DNA of 57,968 nucleotides from Firmicutes bacterium M10-2 (GTDB lineage: Bacteria > Bacillota_I > Bacilli_A > Erysipelotrichales > Erysipelotrichaceae), in assembly GCA_000403415.2 (NCBI GenBank), contig KE159681.1, positions 576,053-634,020 on the forward strand, given 5' to 3'. The notes beneath the pieces are model-generated. The model searched no databases and had not been told where the DNA came from. It saw only the letters and a list, made by a program, of their open reading frames with translations. Numbering within the stretch: the first letter of the stretch is position 1; each line of letters starts with the position of its first letter. Positions 18,112 to 31,081 of the stretch are shown here, one piece after another. The position numbers were made by a program, and so were the translations under genes.

Positions 18112-19004
18112 TGGATACCTCCTGTCATCAACCGCAAATAAAAGCTTTCAAGATCTTCCCCTTTATTTGAAATCTTTTTGATCATAATCTTATGCTTTGC
18201 CAGATCAAGAGAAAGTTCTCCGCTTGTCTGGTCGGTCCAGATCCTCCAGCAATGCTCATCCACCATGGAATAGCGAAGTTTTCGCTGATCCAAATAACGA
18301 ATGAGCGATTCGTAGTGTTCCACTTCGATTTCTATAAATTGTTCGGTCTGCTCATCAAGCTGTTCGGCACTCATTTCTTTTGCGATTATACCATCTTTCA
18401 AAAAGCCGTAATGGGTGGCCAGTTTTCCGAGTTCTGCTAAGATGTGACTGGAAATCACGAACGTGATCCGATATTGAGAATTGAGTTTCAGAATCAGTTC
18501 GCGCAGTTCGATGATCCCTTGCGGATCAAGGCCGTTGGTCGGTTCGTCCAAAATGATCAGATCGGGCCTGCCGACCAGCACCATGGCGATACCTAGCCTT
18601 TGTTTCATGCCTAAAGAGAAGTTTTTCGCTTTTTTGTTTCCTGTTTCGGGCAACCCGACAAGCTTGAGAAGTTTGGGAATGTCAACCTGCTCTTCTTCCA
18701 TAAGAATGGCTTGGGTTTTTAAGTTTTCCGCAGCACTCATGTTCGAATAAATGGCCGGCGTTTCCACAATCGCTCCCATTCGTCTGCGTTCTGTGTTCAA
18801 GTTTTTCGAATTGCCGAACAGAGCAATATGTCCTGAATCGGCCATCTGAAGTCCGGAAACGATCCGGATCAAAGTTGTTTTTCCTGCACCGTTCTTTCCG
18901 ATCAGCCCGTAAATGCTTTGTGCGGGTACATGCATAGTGCAGTCTTTGAGCACCGGCTGATCATAAGATTTGGTTATGTGTTCGCATATTAATACATCAT
19001 TCAT
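18108..19004 (-). CDS. ABC transporter ATP-binding protein
   Basis: 298 aa. It has a Walker A GKNGAGKTT near residue 38, signature FSLGMKQRLG, Walker B LIILDEPTNG and a C-terminal domain of about 90 residues typical of bacitracin/lantibiotic-type and drug-exporter ATPases. The frame extends 6 codons upstream to 19022, but ATG 19004 has GGAAGGTGAT directly before it and is preferred. It is coupled to the permease at 17314-18111. Confidence 0.9.
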   Translation of the reverse strand: MNDVLICEHITKSYDQPVLKDCTMHVPAQSIYGLIGKNGAGKTTLIRIVSGLQMADSGHIALFGNSKNLNTERRRMGAIVETPAIYSNMSAAENLKTQAILMEEEQVDIPKLLKLVGLPETGNKKAKNFSLGMKQRLGIAMVLVGRPDLIILDEPTNGLDPQGIIELRELILKLNSQYRITFVISSHILAELGKLATHYGFLKDGIIAKEMSAEQLDEQTEQFIEIEVEHYESLIRYLDQRKLRYSMVDEHCWRIWTDQTSGELSLDLAKHKIMIKKISNKGEDLESFYLRLMTGGIQ

Positions 19005-19076
19005 CGTATCACCTTCCTGCACTTCAATTTATCATTAAAAAGTTACAGTTTTCGGAAAGAAAAGGTTAAGATTCGG

Positions 19077-19724
19077 TTACGATAAACGATAGCCGATCCC
19101 CCATAAAGATTCGATCTTTTCTTCTCCTGTCAGCTCTTTCAGTTTGGAACGAAGTCTGGAAACGTGCACTTTCAAAGTTTGAGGACTCATACCAATGCCT
19201 TGCGTTTCCAGCTGATCAAGAAGCGATGTCCTGCTGATGGTTTTGTCTTTTGCATCCATAAAAATTTCCATGATCATTTTTTCTGTCGGGGTAAGATGGA
19301 CGGTTCGGTTTTCATAGCGTGCTTCGTTTTCCCACAACACCATTTTTTCATATGTCCGGTATGTTTCGTTGGTCGGACTGTTGCGCAAATGGACTCGGAT
19401 CCTTGCGACAAGTTCGTTGAGATCAAAAGGTTTTGTGATATAGTCGGTCGCCCCTTCATTGAGCATCTGCACTTTATGATCGATTTCCTGTTTAGCACTC
19501 ATCACGATGACCGGGACCTTTTTCAAGGAAGAAAGAATTTGTTCTCCGCTCATTCCTGGAAGCATGAGATCAAGCAGGACAAGATCTGAAGGTTCTGTTT
19601 TTTGAACGAGCAAAGCTTCGGTTCCGGAATACGCTCTTTGTACGAGGAAGTTCTCTTTTTTCAAGGCAGCTTCGATCAGATTTCCGATGTATTCGTCATC
19701 TTCGACAATCAATATTTTTTTCAT
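19077..19724 (-). CDS. OmpR-family response regulator
   Basis: 215 aa. The receiver domain has acidic pocket EDD near residue 8, phospho-acceptor Asp52 in LLDLMLPGMSG and Lys in TKPFDLNELVAR. A C-terminal winged-helix domain ends ESLWGIGYRLS. It is the first gene of the operon with the ABC transporter and kinase and probably activates it. It is preceded by an AT-rich region with no clear -35/-10 that I would insist on. Confidence 0.92.
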   Translation of the reverse strand: MKKILIVEDDEYIGNLIEAALKKENFLVQRAYSGTEALLVQKTEPSDLVLLDLMLPGMSGEQILSSLKKVPVIVMSAKQEIDHKVQMLNEGATDYITKPFDLNELVARIRVHLRNSPTNETYRTYEKMVLWENEARYENRTVHLTPTEKMIMEIFMDAKDKTISRTSLLDQLETQGIGMSPQTLKVHVSRLRSKLKELTGEEKIESLWGIGYRLS

Positions 19725-19828
19725 GATGGTATTGTATCAGACATTTTTCATATGCGATGCGACATTTTGCACTTATATATTCAAAAAGAGACCAAAGATT
19801 TTTATCTTCGGCCTTTTCATTGAAAAAA

Positions 19829-23066
<3,238 letters not shown>

Positions 23067-23174
23067 CTGATCTTCCTCCGCTTTCTACAGCTACATTATC
23101 TATTTTTTTTCTATCTTTATCGCCACCATTTTCTATAAAATAAAATCTTTATTTTTTACCGAAATTCAAAACAA

Positions 23175-23215
23175 AGAAAAGAAGGTTTATTTAAAATCAA
23201 AAAATAAACCTTCTT
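23175..23215 (-). terminator. Terminator after the AraC-GH39-like gene
   Basis: A 14-bp stem (arms about 23202-23215 and 23179-23192) contains GAAGGTTTATTT and its complement, followed by TTTTCTTTG on the minus strand. Confidence 0.8.
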
Positions 23216-23217
23216 TT

Positions 23218-25416
23218 TTACTCGTAATACGTAATAAGGTGAATATGACGGATTTCATTCCAATTCATTAAAAAATCTAAAAAAAGAATTCCTTCTTTTG
23301 TTTCCAAGATCTGACTTTCTATTCCCGGCTGAGCTATACCTTGCAAATACTGCAATTCACTTTTTCCAAGAAATGAATCCGGAACCTTCATTTTTGTCCA
23401 TGCTACATATGGATTTCCTACTTCTTCATTGATAATTCGTGTCTTCATGATATAACGCCCATGAAAATTTCCTTTTAAAGAAATTTTTACATGAAGCTTT
23501 TCCTGATCGATAAAATAATCTGCTATAACTTTATTGTGATCAACAACAGATTTCATAAAGTTTTCCCAAGAAAGTTCTTTTACATTATGACAAATAATCT
23601 GTAGATATTTTTCATTATCATAAGTGATCAAAAGATGGTTATCATAGTATAGTAAATATCGATCTGTATGCTTCCAGAAAGAATACAACCAACAAATCGG
23701 TTTTGGAATCTGTCTTCGACAGACCATTCCTTCTTGCCCGGAGAAAAGAGAATCGTTATCTGAAGCCAAAGAATCCAGTAAGATAGGAGTCGGTAGTGAC
23801 GGAACTTTTTGATAAGAATTAAGCAATAATTGGCATGTTCTTGCTGCTCGGAAAGCAACGTCGTTTAAGATTGTTTGAGAAAATATAGTATCTTGCCATT
23901 TCGTAACATACACTTCGAAATATCCATATTCTTGCGCAACAGCTTGACTGATTTGATATTGAGATGCCAAATAATCAGGACTTGTATTGCGACACACTGT
24001 CCATTCCTCTTGAATTTTTTCTATCGAATATGGAGCACAAGAAAGTGTAATCGCATCAATTGCCGGATGATTTTTCAATAAAGTGCGAAGATTCTTTCCC
24101 TGTTTATCCAAATGCAGTCTTGGTCCGTAAATTGAAATCGTAAAATTCAGTTTTTTGATTGTTTCTTTTAAATGTCTGATCCAGTTACAATATCGAACCT
24201 CTTCACCTTGATCAAATGCACTGTCATATTCTATTTCCAAAATCCAACATTGCAGATAATCCTTTCCATATCGATTTGCAAAATGATTTAAGAAGCGTTC
24301 AATAAACGGAAAAAAAGAATTATCTCCATATTTACGAAAAGGAAAGGTAAGAATTGGCAAAATTTTTTGTTCCACCAAGATATCAAAAACAATTTGTTCT
24401 TGAGAAAAAGTAGAGGTGTGATGAATATCCCCATCAAATTCCAATTGTACTTTTTTAATATTTAATTTCTGCAAAGCTTGCTGAACCGATAAAATTTGAT
24501 GTTCTTTTGAAAATGCAGAAATAGAGCCTAAAGGCATAAGTGCGTTTACGAACGTATGACGAAAAACCTCTTTGGTAGTCCCCATTTCGATTTCCGCATT
24601 CCATTCATTCTCCTTTTGAATTTCATCCAAATCAAAATCATTCAAAATACCGCTTAAATCCACTTGCTTGCTTTGAGCTAGTATTTGCGAACGATATTCT
24701 CCCGGTGTGCAGTTGTAATAACGACGGAATTCCCGCTGAAAAGAATTAAGATTTGGAAAACCTGCGTTCAAAGCAATCTTCAATAAATTCCCTTCTTCCT
24801 CCGCTAAATCTTTCGCAGCATTTTCGGTTCGGATGCGATTTAGATACTTTATAAATGAAATATCAAAATTTTGTGCGAACCATCTTGAAAAATAGGCAGA
24901 GGAGAATCCAAACTCTTGCGCAGCTTTTTCTAAAGTACAATCCGAATTCCTGGAATTTTTAAACATATAAACTCGTACTTTATGCTTTAGATCCATCGAC
25001 TCTATTTTGGGGATTGCATAGTGTTGCCGTAAGAAATTTAAAAGTTCAATATCATTTTGTGTCTGCCGATATAAATCAATATGTGAATCAAAATGAAAAC
25101 GGAGTGTTCTTTTAAGAAGCATTTTGAACTTCTTCATCATAGCGTTCTCATCGATCAATGAGCAGCAATTATAATCATAGAGATCCAATGATTGAAAGTA
25201 AGGCCACGTAGGGGTTAAAATCACAAAAAGATCAGTAGGATCAGCCTCTATCTCATCTTCAGTATTACATACAATAATGGTATCTTCAGGACATTCTAAT
25301 ACTTCCTGATTTTTTATAAATCGAGTATTCCCTTTTAAAACCATGCATATTTTCATACCTTCCGAAACAAAATGAATCGGTTTTTGATGATAGACTGCCA
25401 CTTCCAACATTTTCAT
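23218..25416 (-). CDS. AraC-family regulator with C-terminal GH39-like glycosidase domain
   Basis: 732 aa with three parts. Residues 1-140 are a cupin-like sensing region. Residues about 160-265 are an AraC DNA-binding domain with two helix-turn-helix motifs: TLEKAAQEFGFSSAYFSRWF and GNLLKIALNAGFPNLNSFQR, then CTPGEYR. Residues about 290-720 resemble a beta-barrel glycosyl hydrolase related to family 39 (xylosidase-like). Such AraC-GH39 fusions are known in Firmicutes. The domain probably binds rather than cleaves sugar, an inference. ATG 25416 has TTGGGAGGT upstream; a longer TTG-start version to 25431 overlaps that site. It likely controls the adjacent PTS-glucosidase pair. Confidence 0.85.
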   Translation of the reverse strand: MKMLEVAVYHQKPIHFVSEGMKICMVLKGNTRFIKNQEVLECPEDTIIVCNTEDEIEADPTDLFVILTPTWPYFQSLDLYDYNCCSLIDENAMMKKFKMLLKRTLRFHFDSHIDLYRQTQNDIELLNFLRQHYAIPKIESMDLKHKVRVYMFKNSRNSDCTLEKAAQEFGFSSAYFSRWFAQNFDISFIKYLNRIRTENAAKDLAEEEGNLLKIALNAGFPNLNSFQREFRRYYNCTPGEYRSQILAQSKQVDLSGILNDFDLDEIQKENEWNAEIEMGTTKEVFRHTFVNALMPLGSISAFSKEHQILSVQQALQKLNIKKVQLEFDGDIHHTSTFSQEQIVFDILVEQKILPILTFPFRKYGDNSFFPFIERFLNHFANRYGKDYLQCWILEIEYDSAFDQGEEVRYCNWIRHLKETIKKLNFTISIYGPRLHLDKQGKNLRTLLKNHPAIDAITLSCAPYSIEKIQEEWTVCRNTSPDYLASQYQISQAVAQEYGYFEVYVTKWQDTIFSQTILNDVAFRAARTCQLLLNSYQKVPSLPTPILLDSLASDNDSLFSGQEGMVCRRQIPKPICWLYSFWKHTDRYLLYYDNHLLITYDNEKYLQIICHNVKELSWENFMKSVVDHNKVIADYFIDQEKLHVKISLKGNFHGRYIMKTRIINEEVGNPYVAWTKMKVPDSFLGKSELQYLQGIAQPGIESQILETKEGILFLDFLMNWNEIRHIHLITYYE

Positions 25417-25626
25417 ATTCTTACCTCCCAACTCTTTATTGACTTTTTCTTAATACTACTTGATTTTTTATTGAAACAAAATAGTTTTCCTTTCTTTGCT
25501 TTTCCTCATTCCATTTTTTCGTGCATTGCACGGATTTTAGGAATGAGATAGGGAAATCGAAGATTCATCTTCCCTAAAGTACACATCAACCATTACAATA
25601 AAAGAAAAAGAAGGAGGAAATCGTTT

Positions 25627-26772
25627 ATGAAATACCGTGCTATTCCCCGACTTGGCCGTGATGTAAGTGTCATTTCTCTTGGTTGTGAAGGGTTTATCGA
25701 ACTGGATCAAAAACAATTTGTTGCGATGTTCGATCATGCGCTTGACAAAGGAATCAATTTTATCGATATGTACACTCCGAATCCCGATTTCCGGGCGCAT
25801 TTGAAATATGCGATACAAGGGCGAAGGGAACAAATTGTCCTTCAAGGCCATATTGGTTCCATTTGGGAAAATGGTGATTATTTGCGTACAAGGGATCTTA
25901 CCAAAACGAAAAAAGGGTTCGAAGATCTACTTGAAGAATTGGGAACGGATTATTTGGATATCGGAATGATCCACTATGTCGATGAGATGAGCGATCTGGA
26001 AACCGTGTTTGAATCCGAACTGTTCGACTATATTAAGGAATTAAAGCAAAGCGGACGGATCAAAGCAATCGGAATGAGTTCTCACAATCCGGCTGTTGCT
26101 TTGAAAGCTGTCCAAAACAACTGGATCGATGTGCTCATGTTTTCAATCAATATGGCATATGATATGGCGCCTGCAACCGAAAACGTTGACGAATTATTTG
26201 AGAAAAAGACGTATAAAAGCGAATTGTCGGTCGAACCGTTGCGAAAAGAATTGTACGCTTTATGCGAACAGAAAGGTATTGCGATCGATGTCATGAAAGC
26301 GTTTGGCGGAGGAGATCTTCTTCGTTCCGACTATTCCCCGCTTGGTGTCGAGTTTACGGAAGCCATGTGTCTGCATTACGCTTTATCGAGGCCGGGCGTT
26401 GTCGCCGTGATGGCAGGATTTCATTCAAAAGAACAAATTGATACGTTATGTCGTGCGCTTGATGCGTCCGAAAAAGAAAAAGATTTTGCTTCAGTGCTTG
26501 CCAAAGTCGATAATGTATCGCTTTCAGGCCATTGTGTGTACTGTTCTCATTGTCAACCTTGCACGGTTGGGATCCAGATTGCGCAAGTCAACAAGTTTGC
26601 TGCACTTGCCAAAGTACAAAACGAAATTCCGGAAACGGTTCGCGAGCATTACAAGGCGCTTGAGCATCATGCAAGCGAATGCATTGAATGCGGTGCCTGC
26701 ATGAGTCGATGTCCGTTTGGTGTAAATATCATTGAAAAGATGAAGGAAGCCACAGAGATTTTCGGTTATTAA
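25627..26772 (+). CDS. Aldo/keto reductase with C-terminal 4Fe-4S ferredoxin-like domain
   Basis: 381 aa. The first 280 residues are an AKR barrel: ISLGCEGF, NFIDMYTPN in place of the usual FDTAxxYG, YLDIGMIHYVD, IKAIGMSSHNP. The last 90 residues add cysteine clusters HCVYCSHCQPC and CIECGACMSRCPFGV, the second a typical 4Fe-4S ligand set. Such ferredoxin-tailed AKRs are common in anaerobes; the physiological substrate is unknown. AGAAGGAGGAAATC precedes the ATG. A terminator follows immediately. Confidence 0.9.
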   Translation: MKYRAIPRLGRDVSVISLGCEGFIELDQKQFVAMFDHALDKGINFIDMYTPNPDFRAHLKYAIQGRREQIVLQGHIGSIWENGDYLRTRDLTKTKKGFEDLLEELGTDYLDIGMIHYVDEMSDLETVFESELFDYIKELKQSGRIKAIGMSSHNPAVALKAVQNNWIDVLMFSINMAYDMAPATENVDELFEKKTYKSELSVEPLRKELYALCEQKGIAIDVMKAFGGGDLLRSDYSPLGVEFTEAMCLHYALSRPGVVAVMAGFHSKEQIDTLCRALDASEKEKDFASVLAKVDNVSLSGHCVYCSHCQPCTVGIQIAQVNKFAALAKVQNEIPETVREHYKALEHHASECIECGACMSRCPFGVNIIEKMKEATEIFGY

Positions 26773-26800
26773 AAAGTCCGTTCAAAGCGGACTTTTTCTT
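26771..26800 (+). terminator. Terminator of the aldo/keto reductase gene
   Basis: Stem AAAAAGTCCG / CGGACTTTTT with a 7-nt loop, starting within the stop codon and ending in TTTTTCTTATTT. Confidence 0.9.
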
Positions 26801-26986
26801 ATTTATTCAATATTCCTTCTACACAACAATGCAAAATAAACAATAGGTTCAATTCCATGCCCACTATCTCGATTTCGAAATCCGGTAACCAAATTTTATC
26901 ATTTTCATATTATCCTCTTTCATCAATTTGTTGAGCAGCTCTCCATATAAAGAAGAAAAGCAAAATATCCACTACCGCAAAAATCA

Positions 26987-28228
26987 TCATCGCAGAGGCC
27001 ATGATAAAATACCATTTCCGACACTTACACTGAATGAAGGTTCAATCTGAAACGGTAAGAGCGGAAATAATAAATTCGAGTACCGATTCCCGTAAATATA
27101 AATTCCTGCAAGTATTAAACTTGATCCATAAATCACTGCATAATTGGCTATCAACATCGCAACCATCATACCTAACAAGCAATAAAAAGTTATTTTCACT
27201 ATTTCTAAAAGAACAGTAAAAATCAGCGGTTTGATCATTATGACATATGAATATTCCATAGGAATCAATCCATCGTTTACATATGGGTATTCTGAAAGTC
27301 CCTGAACAGTTAACGGCATTGCAGTCGATTTTGTTTCAAACAGCTTTATGCTGTTCTCGTTCATCAGGATCCATGCATTCCATCCGGAAAATCCATCTCT
27401 TAATCCTAACCCTATAAACGGAATCAAGTATGAAAGAATAACCAAGATCAAAAATGAAATTGTTACTTGTGCAGCAGCTTCTGCCCACCACCTTCTTGCA
27501 TTTAATTTCATCATTTCCAAAATGCCGCATTGCCTATAATTCAAAATAATCTGAACCGCAAAAAAAATCGCAAGCACAGGAATAAGAAGTGCGATTAAAC
27601 TATCTGTTTGAAGTTGACGCACTAAGAACAACCAAGGTCCTCTTGTGATCGTTGCACTATCTAAATTATTCCACTCATACATTTGTCTTTCTGTCGTCTT
27701 TTTTAAGGTAGAGTATTTTTCATCTACGTGATCTGTAATAAGGCGTCCGACAAAAGATATTTTTTCAGGATCGAAATCAATTCTCGGCATTTCGTATTCT
27801 TGAATAAAATCATGAAAAGTATTATTCGCTAAAGCCTTTTCGTCAGGAGCATATTGATCCATTTCATATATGGAATTCAATAGCAATATTTTCCTGTATT
27901 GTTTTAACAGATCCGTATCACCAAACACATCTTTTCCGTGTTTTATAAACAATTCTCTTCCGGATCGTGCATTTTTCTGTTTCCAATCCAAATAATTTCG
28001 AAATTCATCAGCATCTTGCAAAGGAACTCCTTTTTTCTCTAACAAAGAAATCATAGATTTTTCCGATTGAGCCTCTTTCATTATATTCTCAAATTGAAGA
28101 ATGACTTGTTCTGCTTCGGAATTTCCCTTGAATTGAGTCATAACTCCCAATGATTGTATGATTAACATAAGGATAAAGACGATGCCCGATACACGTGTTT
28201 TCAAGATATTTTTAATTGAAAGCCTCAT
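26987..28228 (-). CDS. ABC-2-type permease, apparently frameshifted near its C-terminus
   Basis: 413 aa in the open frame. An N-terminal membrane segment (residues 10-30), a large extracellular region (about 35-200) and about five further membrane segments. It is the third gene of an ABC operon (ATPase 29327-30220, permease 28230-29330; 1-nt gap). The frame stops at 26987, but a different frame starting at about 27015 continues to 26910 with WYFIMASAMMIFAVV and LLFFFIWRAAQQIDERG, clearly a last membrane helix and tail. Adding one A at the GGAAATGG site (minus strand, about 27013-27018) restores it. So it is either a genuine truncation or a sequence error. Confidence 0.7.
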   Translation of the reverse strand: MRLSIKNILKTRVSGIVFILMLIIQSLGVMTQFKGNSEAEQVILQFENIMKEAQSEKSMISLLEKKGVPLQDADEFRNYLDWKQKNARSGRELFIKHGKDVFGDTDLLKQYRKILLLNSIYEMDQYAPDEKALANNTFHDFIQEYEMPRIDFDPEKISFVGRLITDHVDEKYSTLKKTTERQMYEWNNLDSATITRGPWLFLVRQLQTDSLIALLIPVLAIFFAVQIILNYRQCGILEMMKLNARRWWAEAAAQVTISFLILVILSYLIPFIGLGLRDGFSGWNAWILMNENSIKLFETKSTAMPLTVQGLSEYPYVNDGLIPMEYSYVIMIKPLIFTVLLEIVKITFYCLLGMMVAMLIANYAVIYGSSLILAGIYIYGNRYSNLLFPLLPFQIEPSFSVSVGNGILSWPLR

Positions 28229-28229
28229 A

Positions 28230-29330
28230 TCATTCTCCCCTCAGATCACTCTTTTGTACATTTATTCCCGTAAGTCCGCTCAAAAACAAAGAACATACAA
28301 TCAAGAGCCAAAAACATGAATTTCCTTTATACAATATTTCCTGACAAAAAACATATGAAAATATATCAGTGAAAGAAAACGAGAAGATCATTATTCCCAT
28401 AAGGCAGAGGATCCCGATCATAAGCACCATGATTCCGTCTTTTATCCACCAGGAAACCGATTGAATAAAAACCGAAAAGAACAATATATATACGGTCTGT
28501 ATTCCTATTCCTTCCCATACGAACTTGTTTATTTGTATCACGCCATTTTCTGTCATGATCAACTGTCCGTTTCCGGATCCATGCAAAAGGGTACCAACCA
28601 GAAAAATAATGAGGAGCCATATCCAGTATTCGAATACATTCACCCCTATCACGATTCCGGTACGTATCATAAAAAGACGAATTCGTGATATGGGTGCTGT
28701 AAACAATTCCTTATACATGCCGTGTTCAAATTCCTTTCCCCATAAATCCGAATTGCTAAAGAGTATAAAAAGTAAAAAAACAACAATCATATAATTTGAC
28801 GGAACGAATAGATGACGAATCAGTCCATATCCATCCGGCTGTTCCGGAATCAAATAGTTGTAATTCTTCTTTTTGATCGAATGTTTCGCTAAAACGATGC
28901 GATCCTTGAGATCGCGTTGGTTTGTGTTTAACAAAGAAGTATACGATGCAATTGGATACTGTTTTTTCAATGCTTCTTCCAACAATTCGTCAAAGCAAAG
29001 AGAATCCTTGGCAATGATTTCCAGATCCTCATTATTCACCCAATCACAATATACTTGATAATTCAGATCATAGGCTTGTTTCCAAAAAGACAACAATGCT
29101 TCCTGATCCTGTGTGATTTCCCCGCTTTCTTTTTCGAACAACAGAAAATTAATATTCGACTGAATGAGTTCCGTTTGCGCTTGATAATCTTCCATTCTGC
29201 TCTGTCGGATGTTTTTGTACGCCATCTCTTTTTGTACTATCAAAGCAAATGTCATTAAGATAAAAATTAAAATACATACTTTGTTCTTTCTTTGAAAAAG
29301 AAAAAATATTTCGGCTCTAATGCGGTTCAT
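28230..29330 (-). CDS. ABC-2-type permease
   Basis: 366 aa. One N-terminal membrane helix (residues about 17-33), a charged extracellular region to about residue 160 and about five C-terminal helices. Start overlaps the ATPase stop by 4 bp (ATGA). The two large permeases with long extracellular N-terminal loops resemble each other in architecture and probably form a heterodimer with the ATPase at 29327-30220. Substrate unknown; divergence from a LytTR two-component locus suggests a peptide. Confidence 0.78.
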   Translation of the reverse strand: MNRIRAEIFFLFQRKNKVCILIFILMTFALIVQKEMAYKNIRQSRMEDYQAQTELIQSNINFLLFEKESGEITQDQEALLSFWKQAYDLNYQVYCDWVNNEDLEIIAKDSLCFDELLEEALKKQYPIASYTSLLNTNQRDLKDRIVLAKHSIKKKNYNYLIPEQPDGYGLIRHLFVPSNYMIVVFLLFILFSNSDLWGKEFEHGMYKELFTAPISRIRLFMIRTGIVIGVNVFEYWIWLLIIFLVGTLLHGSGNGQLIMTENGVIQINKFVWEGIGIQTVYILFFSVFIQSVSWWIKDGIMVLMIGILCLMGIMIFSFSFTDIFSYVFCQEILYKGNSCFWLLIVCSLFLSGLTGINVQKSDLRGE

Positions 29331-30220
29331 CCTTCTTCTCCATAGATCCGCCGATATACTTGTTCCAAGTCATTTCCGTTATCTTCTATTTTGTAAATAT
29401 GAATATTTGCCTGAATTACTTTTTCGATCAGTTGAGCAAATTCTTCTTTTGATCCAACCCATAGATATACATTATTTTTTTCTATTCTTATGATCTGATC
29501 AGAAGGCAAAATTCTTTTGATTTGTGTTGGTTCCGATACATTCAATATGATCTTTTTTCTTTGTTCTCTTAATTGGTCCATCGTTTGCTCATCAATGATT
29601 TGGCCTTCTTTGATAAAAATCACCCGATCGACCAATTGTTCCACTTCATTTAACTGATGACTGGAAAGCAAAATACTCGTACCCTGATCACGGATCTGAG
29701 CTATTTTCTTTCTTAATTCGAAAACTGCTTGCGGATCCAATCCGTTCATCGGTTCATCCAGGATCAGAACTTTCGGATTTGCCAGCATTGCCAAAGAAAG
29801 AACCAATCTTTGTTTCATTCCCATAGAATAGGTTTTCGCTGCATGATTCAGTTTTTCGCTTAATCCGCTGAACTCTGCCATCTCTTCTATTCTTTTTTTA
29901 TCTACATTTCTCCATTGTGCCACCAATTTCAAATGTTCCCATCCTGTAAGATTTGGATAGAGAGAAGGATATTCTATACTTACTCCCAAACCACTTAACG
30001 CTTTGTTTTTTTCATCTTTAAGGGAATAGCCATTTATAATAATTTCCCCTTCTGTCGGATGATATAGTCCGCAAAGACATTTCATAGTCGTTGATTTTCC
30101 TGCTCCATTCGGTCCAATGAATCCCACGACTTCATGATCTTGAATATGAAAAGATATGTCTTTCAGAATCGACTTATGATGAATTTGCTTGCTCAGTTTG
30201 TTAACAATCAATACATCCAT
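29327..30220 (-). CDS. ABC transporter ATP-binding protein
   Basis: 297 aa with Walker A GPNGAGKST, signature YSMGMKQRLV, Walker B VLILDEPMNG and a 90-residue C-terminal extension. AAAGGAG lies before the ATG. It is the first gene of a three-gene operon with the permeases at 28230 and 26987 and diverges from the LytTR regulator at 30404. Two TTACnATT octamers (30239-30246 and 30253-30260) sit in its leader with a 14-nt period and might be regulator contacts, though that is weak. Confidence 0.9.
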   Translation of the reverse strand: MDVLIVNKLSKQIHHKSILKDISFHIQDHEVVGFIGPNGAGKSTTMKCLCGLYHPTEGEIIINGYSLKDEKNKALSGLGVSIEYPSLYPNLTGWEHLKLVAQWRNVDKKRIEEMAEFSGLSEKLNHAAKTYSMGMKQRLVLSLAMLANPKVLILDEPMNGLDPQAVFELRKKIAQIRDQGTSILLSSHQLNEVEQLVDRVIFIKEGQIIDEQTMDQLREQRKKIILNVSEPTQIKRILPSDQIIRIEKNNVYLWVGSKEEFAQLIEKVIQANIHIYKIEDNGNDLEQVYRRIYGEEG

Positions 30221-30354
30221 ATTTTCTCCTTTTTATCATTACGATTAAGCAATTACAATTTGCCTCCTCCGGATTTCCTTAAATAACATTTATCATTTTG
30301 TTTTTAAAAGAACAATATATCGGACGCATTCGGTTTAATCCATGACTCATGTGG

Positions 30355-30360
30355 TATACT
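30355..30360 (+). promoter_or_regulatory. Extended -10 (TGGTATACT) before the LytTR regulator
   Basis: TATACT with an upstream TG one base away lies 44 nt before the chosen start at 30404. No convincing -35 is seen, as is usual for extended -10 promoters. Confidence 0.55.
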
Positions 30361-30403
30361 AAAATTAATTAAAATGATTATTATTGATCATAGAAAGAGT
30401 TTT

Positions 30404-31081
30404 ATGAATTTATTGATTGTTGAAGATAACCTTTATTTCCAGAAAAAAGTTAAGAATGTATTAATGCAATCATATCCAGGAAGTTCCATTACCTTGGTTG
30501 ATCGTTTAGGAGATATCGAAAAGAATCATTCATCGTTTGATATTTGTTTTATGGATATAGAATTACCGGATGGAGATGGAATAGAGTTTTTAAAAAAATA
30601 TCCGAATCGATTTCCTGCTGTTGTATATTTCACTTCTCATGAAGATCGGGTATATGAAGCGTTCGGAAAAAACATATATGGATTTATTCCGAAATCAAAT
30701 GAGTACTTTGAACAAAAGATGCTTGATATTTTAAAGAAAATTCCTGGTTCCCGTTTCATCCATGTCACGGATGAAAACGGCCGACATTGGAAGATCGATC
30801 TTGATAAAATCATTTTTGTGCAAACTGATCAGCGAAAGCTTATTTTACAGCTGGTGAACCAGTCTTTGATCTTAAAAAGACAACCGATCCGGGAATTTGC
30901 GCAAGTGCTTGATCAGCAATTTATCTGGATCAATCAATCAACTTTGATCAACATGAAATATATCAATGCATGGAAAAAAGAAGAAGTTATTATGATTAAC
31001 GGCCATATTCTTTATGCCAGTCGCCGCTTTGCAAAAGAGGCGTGCCATAAGTATCTGGAGAGTACGTATGTTCACTCTTGA
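30404..31081 (+). CDS. LytTR-family response regulator
   Basis: 225 aa. The receiver has pocket VEDN and phospho-acceptor Asp in CFMDIELPDGDG (near residue 47), then Lys in GFIPKSNEYF. The C-terminal LytTR DNA-binding domain (about 125-220) includes LDKIIFVQTDQRK and INQSTLINMKYINAW. ATG 30404 follows AAAGAG; an upstream in-frame ATG at 30374 has no ribosome site. It overlaps the downstream membrane/kinase gene by 14 bp and is divergent from the ABC operon, its likely target. Confidence 0.88.
   Translation: MNLLIVEDNLYFQKKVKNVLMQSYPGSSITLVDRLGDIEKNHSSFDICFMDIELPDGDGIEFLKKYPNRFPAVVYFTSHEDRVYEAFGKNIYGFIPKSNEYFEQKMLDILKKIPGSRFIHVTDENGRHWKIDLDKIIFVQTDQRKLILQLVNQSLILKRQPIREFAQVLDQQFIWINQSTLINMKYINAWKKEEVIMINGHILYASRRFAKEACHKYLESTYVHS

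Noticed and set aside
30239-30260. TTACnATT pair as a LytTR operator
   Set aside because: The period (14 nt) and sequence differ from usual LytTR imperfect repeats, and it lies inside the leader close to the ribosome site, so I only mention it.
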